Shown: positions 8,068-16,033, counted from the stretch's first letter. The stretch: DNA of 16,675 nt from Niastella sp. (GCA_021154515.1 JAJKIL010000103.1:1-16675), one strand, 5' to 3'. Notes: a model not told the origin generated them from the letters alone. Program-made: numbers and translations.

Positions 8068-8484
8068 ATGACAGCAATAGAAGCAAAAGAATTAGTTCAT
8101 CAATTTGAGAATGGCAGGTTGCCGAAAGAAAACTGGACGCATGAAACGCATTTTGTAATGGCGCTTTGGTATTGTTGCCAGCAGCCATTACCACAGGCAA
8201 TTGAATCAATCAAAGAGGGAATAAAGAAATACAACATTAGCATTGGCGGGGAAAATACCGATCACTCAGGTTATCACGAAACGATCACCGTTTTTTACAC
8301 CAGGCTTATTATTAACTATGTATTGCAAACCGTCGCCGGCAGGCAATTTGAAAGCCAACTGAACGGGCTTTGGCAACAGGAATTTTTAAAGAAAGATTTT
8401 CCGTTTAAATATTATAGCCGGGAATTATTAATGAGTAAAGAAGCCAGAAAGAACTGGTTGGCCCCGGATTTACAGCCGCTATAG
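8068..8484 (+). CDS. Conserved protein of unknown function (His-rich motif family)
   Basis: I do not know a function for this 138-residue protein. It begins directly after the TAA of the Lrp/AsnC gene, so the two are likely co-translated. It has no signal peptide or membrane segment. Two histidine-bearing stretches stand out: NWTHETHFVMALWY (about residues 22-35) and DHSGYHETITVFY (about 66-78). I recall similar short bacterial proteins with an SGYHET signature and a conserved early WTH..H, all uncharacterised. The spacing of histidines and glutamates could support metal binding, but this is a guess. No terminator is seen in the 25 bases before the convergent gene's end. Confidence 0.7.
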   Translation: MTAIEAKELVHQFENGRLPKENWTHETHFVMALWYCCQQPLPQAIESIKEGIKKYNISIGGENTDHSGYHETITVFYTRLIINYVLQTVAGRQFESQLNGLWQQEFLKKDFPFKYYSRELLMSKEARKNWLAPDLQPL

Positions 8485-8509
8485 CCCGATGCGTTTTTTG
8501 CAGGTTACA

Positions 8510-8809
8510 TTATTTCCATGCCTGACTGAAAACAGCACTCATTGGAGCAATCATAGGCGCGGCGCCGAATTTTTCCGAGAGTTCCTTTTCAAGCTTGCTC
8601 TTTATCTCATCTATCCATTCGGGATTATGTTGTCTTATTTCTTTAAAAATAAACCCGCCATCAACCAGGCCGGTTGCGCATTCCTTCGCAGTTGGGCAGA
8701 CCGAAAACTGCGCTACTTTCTCAATAAATATTTTTGAAAACCCCGCTTGTTCCAACAATGGCCTTATGTCATCTTCCTGGTGCATGGGCATTTTTCCGTG
8801 AAAATGCAT
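8510..8809 (-). pseudogene. C-terminal remnant of a SAM-dependent methyltransferase
   Basis: The 99-residue frame matches only the end of a class I SAM-dependent methyltransferase: IRPLLEQAGFSKIFIEKV, then a segment ATGLVDGG, a lysine/glutamate helix and FGAAPMIAPMSAVF. In whole members of this family the order is a helix ending in AGF, a beta strand, an A.G...G segment and an FG..P...PM.A strand. The Rossmann half with the SAM-binding GxGxG motif is missing, and upstream DNA encodes a different secreted protein in another frame. The piece therefore looks like a leftover of a deletion with a junction near 8785-8810. The first residues (MHFHGK) probably come from the neighbouring sequence. It overlaps the next gene by 41 bases. 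A functional small protein cannot be excluded. Confidence 0.65.
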
Positions 8810-9155
8810 TTGGCATTCGTTCGGTTCCGTAAATCTCTTTCACCGGCATGCGGGCAGTTTTAGCAACATCCGGCACCAGGCAAAGCATATTGTCTATCGG
8901 CATCTGGTATACTTTACCCAGGCTGCCGGAGTCAACCATCGTACCTTCATGATACCATTCTTTTTTAATAGGGTAATTAATAAACAATCGCTTATGGGTA
9001 GTAGTGTCTTTAATGGACATGGCCGATAATTTTACAGGAGCCATTTTCCCAGGCTGTGTAAACTGAGAACGGGTCTTCACAGGGTCCTGAGATTGCGCAG
9101 AAGCAACTGTTCCGGTTATTATCAATAACAGGGTGAAAAGAAAACGGTTACTCAT
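8769..9155 (-). CDS. Small secreted protein of unknown function
   Basis: The 128-residue product starts with a clear Sec signal peptide (FLFTLLLIITGTVASA, cleavage before QSQD at about residue 21). The mature part is about 107 residues without transmembrane segments. It has the repeated idea MP: VYQMPIDNMLCLVPDV, ARMPVKEI and ERMPNAF, a proline-methionine pattern I associate with short secreted proteins of Chitinophaga-like bacteria, without known function. A -7-like promoter sits 35 bases upstream. The C-terminal tail after ERMPNAF (SRKNAHAPGR) overlaps the methyltransferase remnant and may be altered by the deletion that made that remnant. Confidence 0.65.
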   Translation of the reverse strand: MSNRFLFTLLLIITGTVASAQSQDPVKTRSQFTQPGKMAPVKLSAMSIKDTTTHKRLFINYPIKKEWYHEGTMVDSGSLGKVYQMPIDNMLCLVPDVAKTARMPVKEIYGTERMPNAFSRKNAHAPGR

Positions 9156-9189
9156 ATCAGTATTTTTATTTAAATGATGCTATTCTCTT

Positions 9190-9197
9190 CAAATTTA
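9190..9197 (-). promoter_or_regulatory. -7 promoter element for the small secreted protein gene
   Basis: On the minus strand this reads TAAATTTG, an exact TAnnTTTG. Transcription would begin about 28 bases before the ATG at 9155. The expected -33 position has only TTTC, a partial match, so the promoter may be weak or regulated. Confidence 0.45.
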
Positions 9198-9308
9198 CAC
9201 ATTCGTCAGAAGAAGAAAAGCAGGTCAGTTCTGTAAAGTATAAAATTAATGCACCTCCTGATAAGTTGGTTTTGCTAAACATATAACTTACCTGCAAAAC
9301 TTAATCCT

Positions 9309-12300
9309 ATGTCTAAATCTTTTCCTACGGCAAGGGCTGTTATGCTATTGCTGCTGCTGACGTTGTTTATGACACCGTCAATGATCCATGCGCAGGATAT
9401 TACCAGCCTGGGTGGTACCATTAGCGCTCAATATCAAACAGGCTCTCCTCCCGGTGAAGAATACACCAATCTCATCGACAACAATGTAAACACCAAGTAC
9501 CTTACCTTTAACGCCTCGGCCTGGATCCAGTACCATGCAAATTCAAGCTATATTGTAACAGGCTATACCCTTACTTCTGCCAATGATTATGCCGAGCGTG
9601 ATCCCCTGAACTGGACCTTACAGGGCTCGAATGACGGAGCCAGCTGGAACACGATCGACACCCGCACCAACGAGGATTTTCCCAACCGGTTCCAAACCAG
9701 GTCCTTCGCATTCAGTAACAGCGCAGGCTATACGTATTACCGCTTTAACCTCACCTGTAACAGCGGCACTACCCTTCAGCTGGCTGAAATTGAGTTATTT
9801 GGAACACCTGCAGCAGGCAACTGGACTGCCAACTGGATCTGGACGGCCGACCAGGGACCTAATAACTCCTGGGTATCGTTCCGGAAGAAAGTAACCCTGA
9901 GCGCCAAACCTGCCAAAGCCATTACAAAGATCGCGGCAGAGAACAAATACTGGCTGTATGTGAACGATAGCCTGGTATTGCGCGACGGCGGGCTCGACAT
10001 CCGGCCCGATCTCAACAACACTTATTATGATGAAATAGATCTCGCGCCTTATTTGAAGAGCGGGGAAAATACCATTGCGGCACTGGTCTGGTATAAAGGT
10101 GGCGCCGATGGGTATTCACAAAGAACCGTAGACAATGGCGGCTTTTTATTCGAGGCCGGCATCACAGGCGCCAGCCCTGCTTCCATTGTATCAGACAACA
10201 GCTGGAAGGTGAAGGTGGATCCGGCGTTTAATCGTGGTACTTTCAACTTCAAATATGCAGTGAGCGGTTCTATCACTTTCAATAACGCCACCTTTATCGA
10301 TCCCATCCCCAACGTAGTAAAAGCAGGATATTACAGGGTGACCGGCAGTGGCAATCTATGGACGAAATGCGCCGATGAAGGAGGCTCCTACACACTACCC
10401 GGCGTATGCGACGTAGCCTATGGGTCGGAAAACAACCAGCTGAAGCCGGCCGGTGATTATAAATGGGTGGAATGGCCGGTAAGTTATGATGGCATGAACG
10501 CCATGCAGGGATGGCAGGCGGCCAGCTACAACGACGCCAGCTGGGGCAATGCCACAGCAAAAGGCGCACCGCCCGTTGCGCCCTGGAATACCCTGGTGCA
10601 TAGAACTATTCCATTCTGGAAAGACTATGGACTAACAGCTTATAACAACGCATTTCCTTCAACGATCAATACAAACACCACTATAACCCAAAACCTGGAC
10701 ATTAACATCCAGGGAACACCTTACCTGAAGGTGAATGCACCCGCCGGGGTGCGCATAAAGATCATCCTGAATGATTTTTACTGGCAGGAATATATAACCA
10801 GGGCAGGTGTGCAGGAATTTGAATGTTTTGCCTGGCAGAACTCGAGCAACCACACCGTAACCTACGATTTCTCCAATGTAACGGGCACTGTTACCATCCT
10901 TGATCTGAAGTTCAGGCAAACAACTTACAACACCGACATTCGCGGGGTCTTTTTAAGTGACAACGGGCCTCTCAATAGCCTTTGGAACAAAAGTAAAAAT
11001 ACTTCCCGTGTATGCATGCGTGACATATTTTACGATTGCCCTAACCGCGAGCGGGGCCAGTGGTGGGGCGATGTTTCCGAACAGATCCTTTACTCGTTCT
11101 ACCTGTATGATCAGAATGCCAGCCTGCTGGCGAAAAAGGCCTTCAGGGAACTGATGCACACACAAAAGGCGGATGGCTCTTTGTATACCACCGCACCTGG
11201 AAATGCATTTAATCTTCCAGATCAGAACATGGCTGCCGTGGCCATGCTGTGGAAATACTACCTGTATACAGGCGATGCAGACCTGGTAAGGGAGGTTTAT
11301 CCGCAAGCAAAAAAATTCATTGATTACTGCGCCGGCACGGCCAACAGCGACGGCATGCTGATACTACAGCCCGGCCAGGGATGGAACCTGTGGAACTGGA
11401 TTGACTGGGGCAGCAATAAGGATATTGTGGAAGGAAGCGCCAATACTTTTTGTAATGCCTTATACCTTACTTTGCTCGACGCTATGATCAACATGGCTGA
11501 TCTCACAGGCGCCACTTCCGACAAAACCTATTACCAAACATTGCAGAACAAGGTAAGATCCCAATTCAATACCTACTTCTGGAACAGTGCTGCCAATGCG
11601 TATGTTTTTCACAGAAATAACGGCGTGCAATCATCGGTCATTGACGACAGAAGCAATGCCTGGGCAGTGCTGGCCGGCATGGTAGATGATTCACGGAAGC
11701 CCGGTGTATTAACGGTGCTGAAGAACCGGAACGACGCAAGCCCCTACCAGGAAATGTATATTGAAATGGCCCTGTCGATGCTCAACGCCAATGATGCTCT
11801 AACGCGTATGCGAAGCCGGTATGCCGTCATGATCGATAACTGGTCTTCTACCCTTTGGGAAGAATTTCCGGCAAGCAACAGCAGCAGCAATCATGCCTGG
11901 AGCGCCGGTCCGCTTTACCAGCTCAGCGCTTATACATTAGGAGTGAGGCCTTCCCTGCCCGCCTATAATGAATTTATTTTTCAGCCGCAGGTGACCAGCC
12001 TTAACACTATTCTGGGCCGGGTTCCTTCCCCAAAGGGCGATATTATTGTTTCATACATCCGGAATGCCAACGTGTACACACAAACATTGACCAGTCCGCT
12101 TAATACAGTTGCAATTGTGGCAATTCCCAAAGGAATGCTCGCTGCCGGCGTGAAAGAGATCGACGCCAATAAGGTAGCTATCTGGAAAAATGGTTCGTTC
12201 ATAAGCGGCGTAACAGGTATAAGCTACGTGGGAGAAGATAATGACTACATCCGGTTCAGGGTGCAGCCGGGTTCGTGGACCTTCACCGCATTTTCCCAGG

Positions 12301-12869
12301 CAACAACAGCCGATGGGCCGGTGGTTCTTTACATCGATTGCAATTATGGAGGCAGGGCGGTTGGCCTGCCTGCAGGCAATTACAATCTTTCTGATCTGAT
12401 AGCCAGGGGCATACCCAATGATTCTGTATCATCGATCAGGGTATTGAACGGATACCGGGCCATATTGTACCGGGATGCCAATTTCAGTGGTAATTCGTTG
12501 ACGAAAACGGCCGACACCTCGTGCCTGGCAGATGAGGGCTGGAATGATGCGCTAAGCTCAATTATTATACAACCCATATCTGCGCGGATGGCCGCTACGG
12601 ATAAACTTCAACCTGCCGGCGACGATAAAACCGGGGTACAATTGTACCCCAACCCTGCCAGCAGTGTGCTTACGCTATCCCTGGGCAATTCTGGTTACCG
12701 CTATCTGAATATTATTGACATGGACGGGCGTACTGTAATAACAAAAACCCTTCCTGCTCATGCATCTTCTGTAACGATCGATGTGAGTAACCTGAAAAAG
12801 GGCATTTACTCAGTTGTTTTGAAAGGCGGCAGGAACGGGAACTTATTAAAAAAGATGGTAGCGGAGTAG
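9309..12869 (+). CDS. Secreted multidomain GH78-type alpha-L-rhamnosidase with T9SS sorting domain
   Basis: This 1186-residue exported enzyme should remove terminal alpha-L-rhamnose from plant or microbial glycans. Order of parts: signal peptide (cleavage near IHA-QD, about residue 29); discoidin (F5/8 C) carbohydrate-binding domain (about 30-168); rhamnosidase N-terminal beta domains starting at NWIWTAD (about 172-345); a further beta segment; the six-hairpin catalytic domain (about 550-900). Catalytic-site residues line up with the B. subtilis-group RhaB set D/E/D/E: D576, E581, D588 in DCPNRERGQWWGD, and E851 or E852 in TLWEEFP, then HAW at 862-864. A beta-gamma-crystallin module follows (about 1003-1090) with two calcium motifs, NDSVSS (1037-1042) and NDALSS (1079-1084). 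Residues about 1110-1186 are a type IX C-terminal domain starting VQLYPNPAS and ending in a KKMVAE tail. The gene stands alone, ending before a strong terminator. Substrate linkage is inferred from family only. Confidence 0.88.
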   Translation: MSKSFPTARAVMLLLLLTLFMTPSMIHAQDITSLGGTISAQYQTGSPPGEEYTNLIDNNVNTKYLTFNASAWIQYHANSSYIVTGYTLTSANDYAERDPLNWTLQGSNDGASWNTIDTRTNEDFPNRFQTRSFAFSNSAGYTYYRFNLTCNSGTTLQLAEIELFGTPAAGNWTANWIWTADQGPNNSWVSFRKKVTLSAKPAKAITKIAAENKYWLYVNDSLVLRDGGLDIRPDLNNTYYDEIDLAPYLKSGENTIAALVWYKGGADGYSQRTVDNGGFLFEAGITGASPASIVSDNSWKVKVDPAFNRGTFNFKYAVSGSITFNNATFIDPIPNVVKAGYYRVTGSGNLWTKCADEGGSYTLPGVCDVAYGSENNQLKPAGDYKWVEWPVSYDGMNAMQGWQAASYNDASWGNATAKGAPPVAPWNTLVHRTIPFWKDYGLTAYNNAFPSTINTNTTITQNLDINIQGTPYLKVNAPAGVRIKIILNDFYWQEYITRAGVQEFECFAWQNSSNHTVTYDFSNVTGTVTILDLKFRQTTYNTDIRGVFLSDNGPLNSLWNKSKNTSRVCMRDIFYDCPNRERGQWWGDVSEQILYSFYLYDQNASLLAKKAFRELMHTQKADGSLYTTAPGNAFNLPDQNMAAVAMLWKYYLYTGDADLVREVYPQAKKFIDYCAGTANSDGMLILQPGQGWNLWNWIDWGSNKDIVEGSANTFCNALYLTLLDAMINMADLTGATSDKTYYQTLQNKVRSQFNTYFWNSAANAYVFHRNNGVQSSVIDDRSNAWAVLAGMVDDSRKPGVLTVLKNRNDASPYQEMYIEMALSMLNANDALTRMRSRYAVMIDNWSSTLWEEFPASNSSSNHAWSAGPLYQLSAYTLGVRPSLPAYNEFIFQPQVTSLNTILGRVPSPKGDIIVSYIRNANVYTQTLTSPLNTVAIVAIPKGMLAAGVKEIDANKVAIWKNGSFISGVTGISYVGEDNDYIRFRVQPGSWTFTAFSQATTADGPVVLYIDCNYGGRAVGLPAGNYNLSDLIARGIPNDSVSSIRVLNGYRAILYRDANFSGNSLTKTADTSCLADEGWNDALSSIIIQPISARMAATDKLQPAGDDKTGVQLYPNPASSVLTLSLGNSGYRYLNIIDMDGRTVITKTLPAHASSVTIDVSNLKKGIYSVVLKGGRNGNLLKKMVAE

Positions 12870-12943
12870 TTGGAAGGCAGCTGGGTAACAGGTGCTAGAT
12901 GGGATGTTGATGGCGGTGTGATGGCCGGAAGAAATGAAAAGCG

Positions 12944-12990
12944 AATAAAAGTCCACAAAAGATATCAATAAATCTTTGTGGACTTTTATT
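12944..12990. terminator. Bidirectional intrinsic terminator between the GH78 and MBL genes
   Basis: Perfect 16-bp arms, AATAAAAGTCCACAAA (12944-12959) and TTTGTGGACTTTTATT (12975-12990), surround an AT-rich 15-base loop that can pair further. The U-rich 3' arm serves the plus-strand GH78 gene and, read on the other strand, the minus-strand hydrolase gene that converges from the right. Confidence 0.88.
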
Positions 12991-13031
12991 TCTACCAGGG
13001 GCAATTTTATTCGGGTACTTACCCTATAATA

Positions 13032-14000
13032 TTAAAATATGCTTTTATAATTAGCTGGTAACCATTCGTAGGAGTTATTAACAAATTTCAAATGTCCAAT
13101 ACCGGGGAATGAAAGATGCGGTGCAGCAATCCAATAACCTTTTTTAACGGCATCTTCAAATGCCTTTTTCCGGGTTATTTTGGCGCCGGTGAGATCCACG
13201 TCGAAATCAATGGTTATGGAGGGGTCGGCAAACTGAACGGCGCCTGCATGCACCACATCGCCCCAAAACATCAATTTTTGTCCTTTACTTTCAAGTATGT
13301 AAAAACATTCGCCTGGTGTATGTCCAAAAGAAGGCGCGGAGGTAATGCCGGGAAAAAGTTGTGTGCCCGGTTCAAAGGTTTTAACTTTTCCTGCCTTTTG
13401 GTACGGCGCTATGGCAGCCTGTGCGCCATCGAAAAACGGCTGTGCCCTTTTGTTGGACGTTTGCTTATTTGCCTCATTCAGCCAAAAATCTGCTTCGGGT
13501 TTACTAACGTACACGGTAGCATTTGGAAATACCATTTTGCCATTGTCCACCAATCCTCCTACATGGTCTGCATGTAAATGAGTAGGCATTACGATATCAA
13601 TGTCTTCAGGACTAATACCGGCAGCCAGCAGATGTTGTTTTACTTTACCAAGTGTTGAACCCATGAAGCTACCGCTTCCTGCATCAATCAATATCAGCTT
13701 GTTGTTTGCCCTTACCAGGAAAGCTGTGATGGATGTTTCTACAATACTGTCGAGGAAACTGTGCTGTAACAGATCATCCAATTCGCCAGGCTTTGCATCA
13801 TGTAATAAAGTATGCAGGTTTAAAGGAATGGTGCCATCTGATAATGCTATTACATCGAAATCTCCCAACTGCATCCGGTAGAGGCCAGGTTGTTGAGGCA
13901 GTGATGAAGTAGTCTTTTGTGCCGAGGTTGATAAAATGCTGTTTATCAAAGCACATAAAATAAATATCTTCTTGAAAGAAAATGAACTTTGCGACATCAT
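13032..14000 (-). CDS. Secreted metallo-beta-lactamase-fold hydrolase
   Basis: The 322-residue product from the ATG at 14000 has a signal peptide (FKKIFILCALINSILSTSA, cleavage before QKT at about residue 28), so it acts in the periplasm or outside. A longer in-frame start at 14057 would add 19 residues ahead of the signal and is unlikely. The metal ligands of the fold are all present: H140, H142, D144 and H145 in THLHADHVGG, H227 in FGHTPGE, D248 in WGDVVHA and H295 in APHLSFPG. This makes a two-zinc site, so the enzyme should be active. The sequence is closest in style to lactonase or hydrolase members rather than clinical beta-lactamases; the substrate is unknown. A Crp-family gene lies 88 bases upstream on the same strand, and an inverted repeat between them could regulate this gene. 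Confidence 0.9.
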   Translation of the reverse strand: MMSQSSFSFKKIFILCALINSILSTSAQKTTSSLPQQPGLYRMQLGDFDVIALSDGTIPLNLHTLLHDAKPGELDDLLQHSFLDSIVETSITAFLVRANNKLILIDAGSGSFMGSTLGKVKQHLLAAGISPEDIDIVMPTHLHADHVGGLVDNGKMVFPNATVYVSKPEADFWLNEANKQTSNKRAQPFFDGAQAAIAPYQKAGKVKTFEPGTQLFPGITSAPSFGHTPGECFYILESKGQKLMFWGDVVHAGAVQFADPSITIDFDVDLTGAKITRKKAFEDAVKKGYWIAAPHLSFPGIGHLKFVNNSYEWLPANYKSIF

Positions 14001-14052
14001 ACTTATTTGATTTAATGACGCAAAGTTCAGGCATGGATCGGCCGGAAGAAGG

Positions 14053-14076
14053 CACAATTCTCACTTTGAAATTGTG
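14053..14076. promoter_or_regulatory. Inverted repeat upstream of the MBL gene, candidate operator
   Basis: CACAATT (14053-14059) and AATTGTG (14070-14076) form a 7-bp dyad with a 10-base gap, 52 bases before the MBL start and 12 bases past the end of the Crp-family gene. A nested TCAC (14061-14064) and GTGA (14074-14077) also pair. The size suits a dimeric Crp-type protein, perhaps the neighbour itself. A weak -7-like GAACTTTG lies at 14028-14021 on the minus strand. The low GC and lack of a U-run argue against a terminator. Confidence 0.4.
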
Positions 14077-14088
14077 ACATTTGTGCTG

Positions 14089-14658
14089 TTATTTTCTGTA
14101 TAAACGGCTTATGGTCTCTCTTGACACACCCAGGTATGAGGCAATCATTGTCTTTGGCACCCGGCTATACAATTGCGGGTATTGTTCTACAAAATTCTCA
14201 AACCGTTCTTTGGTATTACCCATGATCATCAGCTGTAACCGCTTTTGCAGCGCCACGTAACCAAGGCTGGTTTTCATGGAAACATAATGTTCGTATTTCC
14301 AGATCTCGCGGCCAAGTTTCATTCTGTTTTCATAAGTCAATGCCAGCAGCTCACAATCTTCCAGGCATTCTACCGTCGTGGTTGCCGGAGTATGTTTGGT
14401 GAAAGCTTCACGTTCGGAAACCCACCAGTTTTCAGCAGCAAAACTATAAGTGAACTCTTTACCTGTACCGGCATCCGTTATGTAAGAACGAAGGCAGCCT
14501 TTCAATACAAAATATTCATGCTTTACAAGATCACCTTCCCTTATAAGTTGATGGTGCTTTTTATACTTTACGATCGTAAAATGAGTAATGATATAGTCAA
14601 ACTCTTCATCAGTAAGCTTGCAGACCGATTCAATATGTACACGTAATGGGTGCGGCAT
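14089..14658 (-). CDS. Crp/Fnr-family transcriptional regulator
   Basis: The 189-residue protein has a cyclic-nucleotide-binding-type beta-roll (about 10-120; HHQLIREGDLVKHEYFVLKGCLRSY is typical) and a short C-terminal helix-turn-helix (VPKTMIASYLGVSRETISRLYRK, about 167-189). This is the common Bacteroidota form in which the C-terminal winged domain is reduced. There is no CAP-type cAMP pocket (RGE..S..R) in full, so the ligand is open, and there are no cysteines placed as in Fnr. It precedes the secreted MBL-fold gene in the same direction and may control it through the inverted repeat at 14053-14076. The ATG at 14658 gives a normal length; no better start exists. Confidence 0.9.
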   Translation of the reverse strand: MPHPLRVHIESVCKLTDEEFDYIITHFTIVKYKKHHQLIREGDLVKHEYFVLKGCLRSYITDAGTGKEFTYSFAAENWWVSEREAFTKHTPATTTVECLEDCELLALTYENRMKLGREIWKYEHYVSMKTSLGYVALQKRLQLMIMGNTKERFENFVEQYPQLYSRVPKTMIASYLGVSRETISRLYRK

Positions 14659-14699
14659 GATATCGTAAAAATACGTATTAAAAGTTCAACGTTATAATG

Positions 14700-14727
14700 A
14701 TCGGGGAAAATAATAAGCCCTCCCGAT
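14700..14727 (-). terminator. Hairpin after the membrane protein gene, possible terminator
   Basis: ATCGGG (14700-14705) pairs with CCCGAT (14722-14727). It lies 42 bases past the end of the membrane protein gene on the minus strand. There is no U-run in that direction, while the plus direction has TTTT but no gene to end, so the call is weak. Confidence 0.3.
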
Positions 14728-14768
14728 TTTAATGGAAAGGCTCAACATCTGGAACATTAATATGCAGG

Positions 14769-15245
14769 TTAATTAAACTTAAAAACCGCCAGTACAAAGA
14801 TCCCGAAAAACAGCAATAGTTGGATCGTGTAAAAAATGGAGATCTTAGGTATTGCTATTTTTATCACGGCAGTGCTATCGGGGTTATTTTCAAAAAAAGC
14901 GGTCTTTAACTTTTTCTGTTGCTTGTTCCCTATCAGAATTTCATTAAGCGGCAGCAGCAGAATAAGGCACAATTTTACCTGAAGCCATAGCATATGCAGG
15001 AATACCCAACCGGTTATATACGTAAGTCCAATACCGGAAAGTATCAGCAAAATTCCACCTATCCCTTTTACCGGGGCCAGATTCGACAAGAGCTGCAAAA
15101 GACCTGTTGAGCTTTCACTTTTTTGGTTAAACCTGTTTTTGAAAGCACGAAAAGTGACAAAAGAGGCAACCGTGGTTCCGACCATCAATGTCAGACCGGA
15201 AAGATGCAGAATAAGCAATAACTGTCGTAAGATTTGTGTATACAT
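14769..15245 (-). CDS. Small integral membrane protein, four predicted helices, function unknown
   Basis: The 158-residue protein starts at the ATG on 15245 and is mostly hydrophobic. Predicted helices by eye: about 5-30 (ILRQLLLILHLSGLTLMVGT), 52-74 (VKGIGGILLILSGIGLTYIT), 76-98 (LHMLWLQVKLCLILLLPLNE) and 133-157 (IFYTIQLLLFFGIFVLAVF). The loop between helices 1 and 2 and the one before helix 4 are charged. A conserved-looking H19 and W/H residues near helix 3 recall small DUF/CopD-like bacterial membrane proteins, but I cannot name the family. An upstream TTG at 15266 is also in frame, yet that TTG belongs to a -7-like element, so 15245 is the better start. No partner is evident; the neighbours are two Crp-family genes. 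Confidence 0.72.
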   Translation of the reverse strand: MYTQILRQLLLILHLSGLTLMVGTTVASFVTFRAFKNRFNQKSESSTGLLQLLSNLAPVKGIGGILLILSGIGLTYITGWVFLHMLWLQVKLCLILLLPLNEILIGNKQQKKLKTAFFENNPDSTAVIKIAIPKISIFYTIQLLLFFGIFVLAVFKFN

Positions 15246-15263
15246 TAGGCTATTTTTGTAACA

Positions 15264-15271
15264 CAAAGTTC
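15264..15271 (-). promoter_or_regulatory. -7-like element for the membrane protein gene
   Basis: The minus strand reads GAACTTTG, seven of eight bases like TAnnTTTG. The same GAACTTTG occurs before the MBL gene (14028-14021, minus) and at 7459-7466 (plus). Here it predicts a start of transcription about 10 bases before the ATG at 15245. No clear -33 element is present. Confidence 0.35.
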
Positions 15272-15307
15272 GGCAATGAAAAACGGCTGGTCGTTCACCC
15301 AGGTTAA

Positions 15308-15906
15308 TTAATTTTTTTCAGCCATTCTTTTTCTGATGCGACTTAGTGATTGCGGTTTTATTCCTATATAAGAGGCGATATAATATTGCGGTATGCGCTG
15401 TCCGGTATCAGGGAATTTCGTAAGGAAGATCTGATAGCGACGTTCGGGCGGATCGTTGTACAGTGAGTTTACATGGTTGATTAAATTTACATATACATCT
15501 TCAAGGCCTAGCCGCCAAACCTTTCACCATATTTCACCCGCTCATAAAATAGCTGCATATTGCTATGGCTGATGAAATAAACAGTACAGGCTTCCAATGC
15601 CTGAATATTAATTATGGATGGCGTTTGAGGCAAAAAGCTGGCATAGTCACAAACGAATTCACCTTCCTTATTAAAATAGCTCGTTTTTTCCTCGCCATCG
15701 ATAATGGCATAATAACGAACCAATCCCTGCTCAATAAAAAAGATGTTTTTGCAAATATTACCTGCCTGAAGCAGGTGTTGGCCTTTTTTCAGTTTTTCTA
15801 CGCGAAACAAAGACCTGACGACAGCTTCATCATCAGAAGAAAGCGGAATGTAATGTCGAATGGCATTGAGTAACATATCCATATTCAAATGTACACCTTC
15901 TGCCAT
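15308..15906 (-). pseudogene. Crp/Fnr-family regulator with single-base frameshift
   Basis: The frame from 15906 encodes the beta-roll domain (residues about 15-115, KKGQHLLQAGNICKNIFFIEQGLVRYY, and YERVKYGERFG) and then stops at TAG (15510-15508). Shifting frame by one base at about 15511-15517 restores the expected sequence: RLGLEDVYVNLINHV, NDPPERRYQIFLTKFP, then the helix-turn-helix IPQYYIASYIGIKPQSLSRI, ending MAEKN and TAA at 15310-15308. The joined protein would be about 199 residues, normal for the family. One missing base in the GGCGGC run, either real or a sequencing error, explains the break. As written, the product lacks its DNA-binding domain. Translation could begin at the ATG on 15906 or at one of two ATGs eight and ten codons later; the upstream start is not certain. 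Confidence 0.85.
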
Positions 15907-15952
15907 TTTTTGCCATACCGAAACGCCTCCTTGAAGCCTGACTTAGCTGGCG

Positions 15953-15968
15953 TTGATTTTCTAATCAA
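15953..15968. promoter_or_regulatory. Inverted repeat TTGATT-TTCT-AATCAA
   Basis: A perfect 6-bp dyad with a 4-base gap in the divergent region between the broken Crp-family gene and the M13 peptidase gene. TTGATT recurs at 15986-15991. It could be an operator for the divergent genes; no U-run follows, so a terminator is unlikely. Confidence 0.35.
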
Positions 15969-16033
15969 TTTTAATGTGTATCTGATTGATTTCCTGAAAT
16001 GAAGTTCATGAGGTAATAAAGTTGCCGGTGGCA

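Noticed and set aside
720..12869. SusC/SusD plus GH78 as one polysaccharide utilisation locus
   Set aside because: About 4 kb, a strong bidirectional terminator, an oppositely oriented protease gene and an unrelated Lrp operon separate them, so shared function is not supported.
14021..14028. GAACTTTG as a full promoter for the MBL gene
   Set aside because: The -7 match is imperfect and no TTG-type -33 element is found 17-23 bases upstream; mentioned only as supporting detail.
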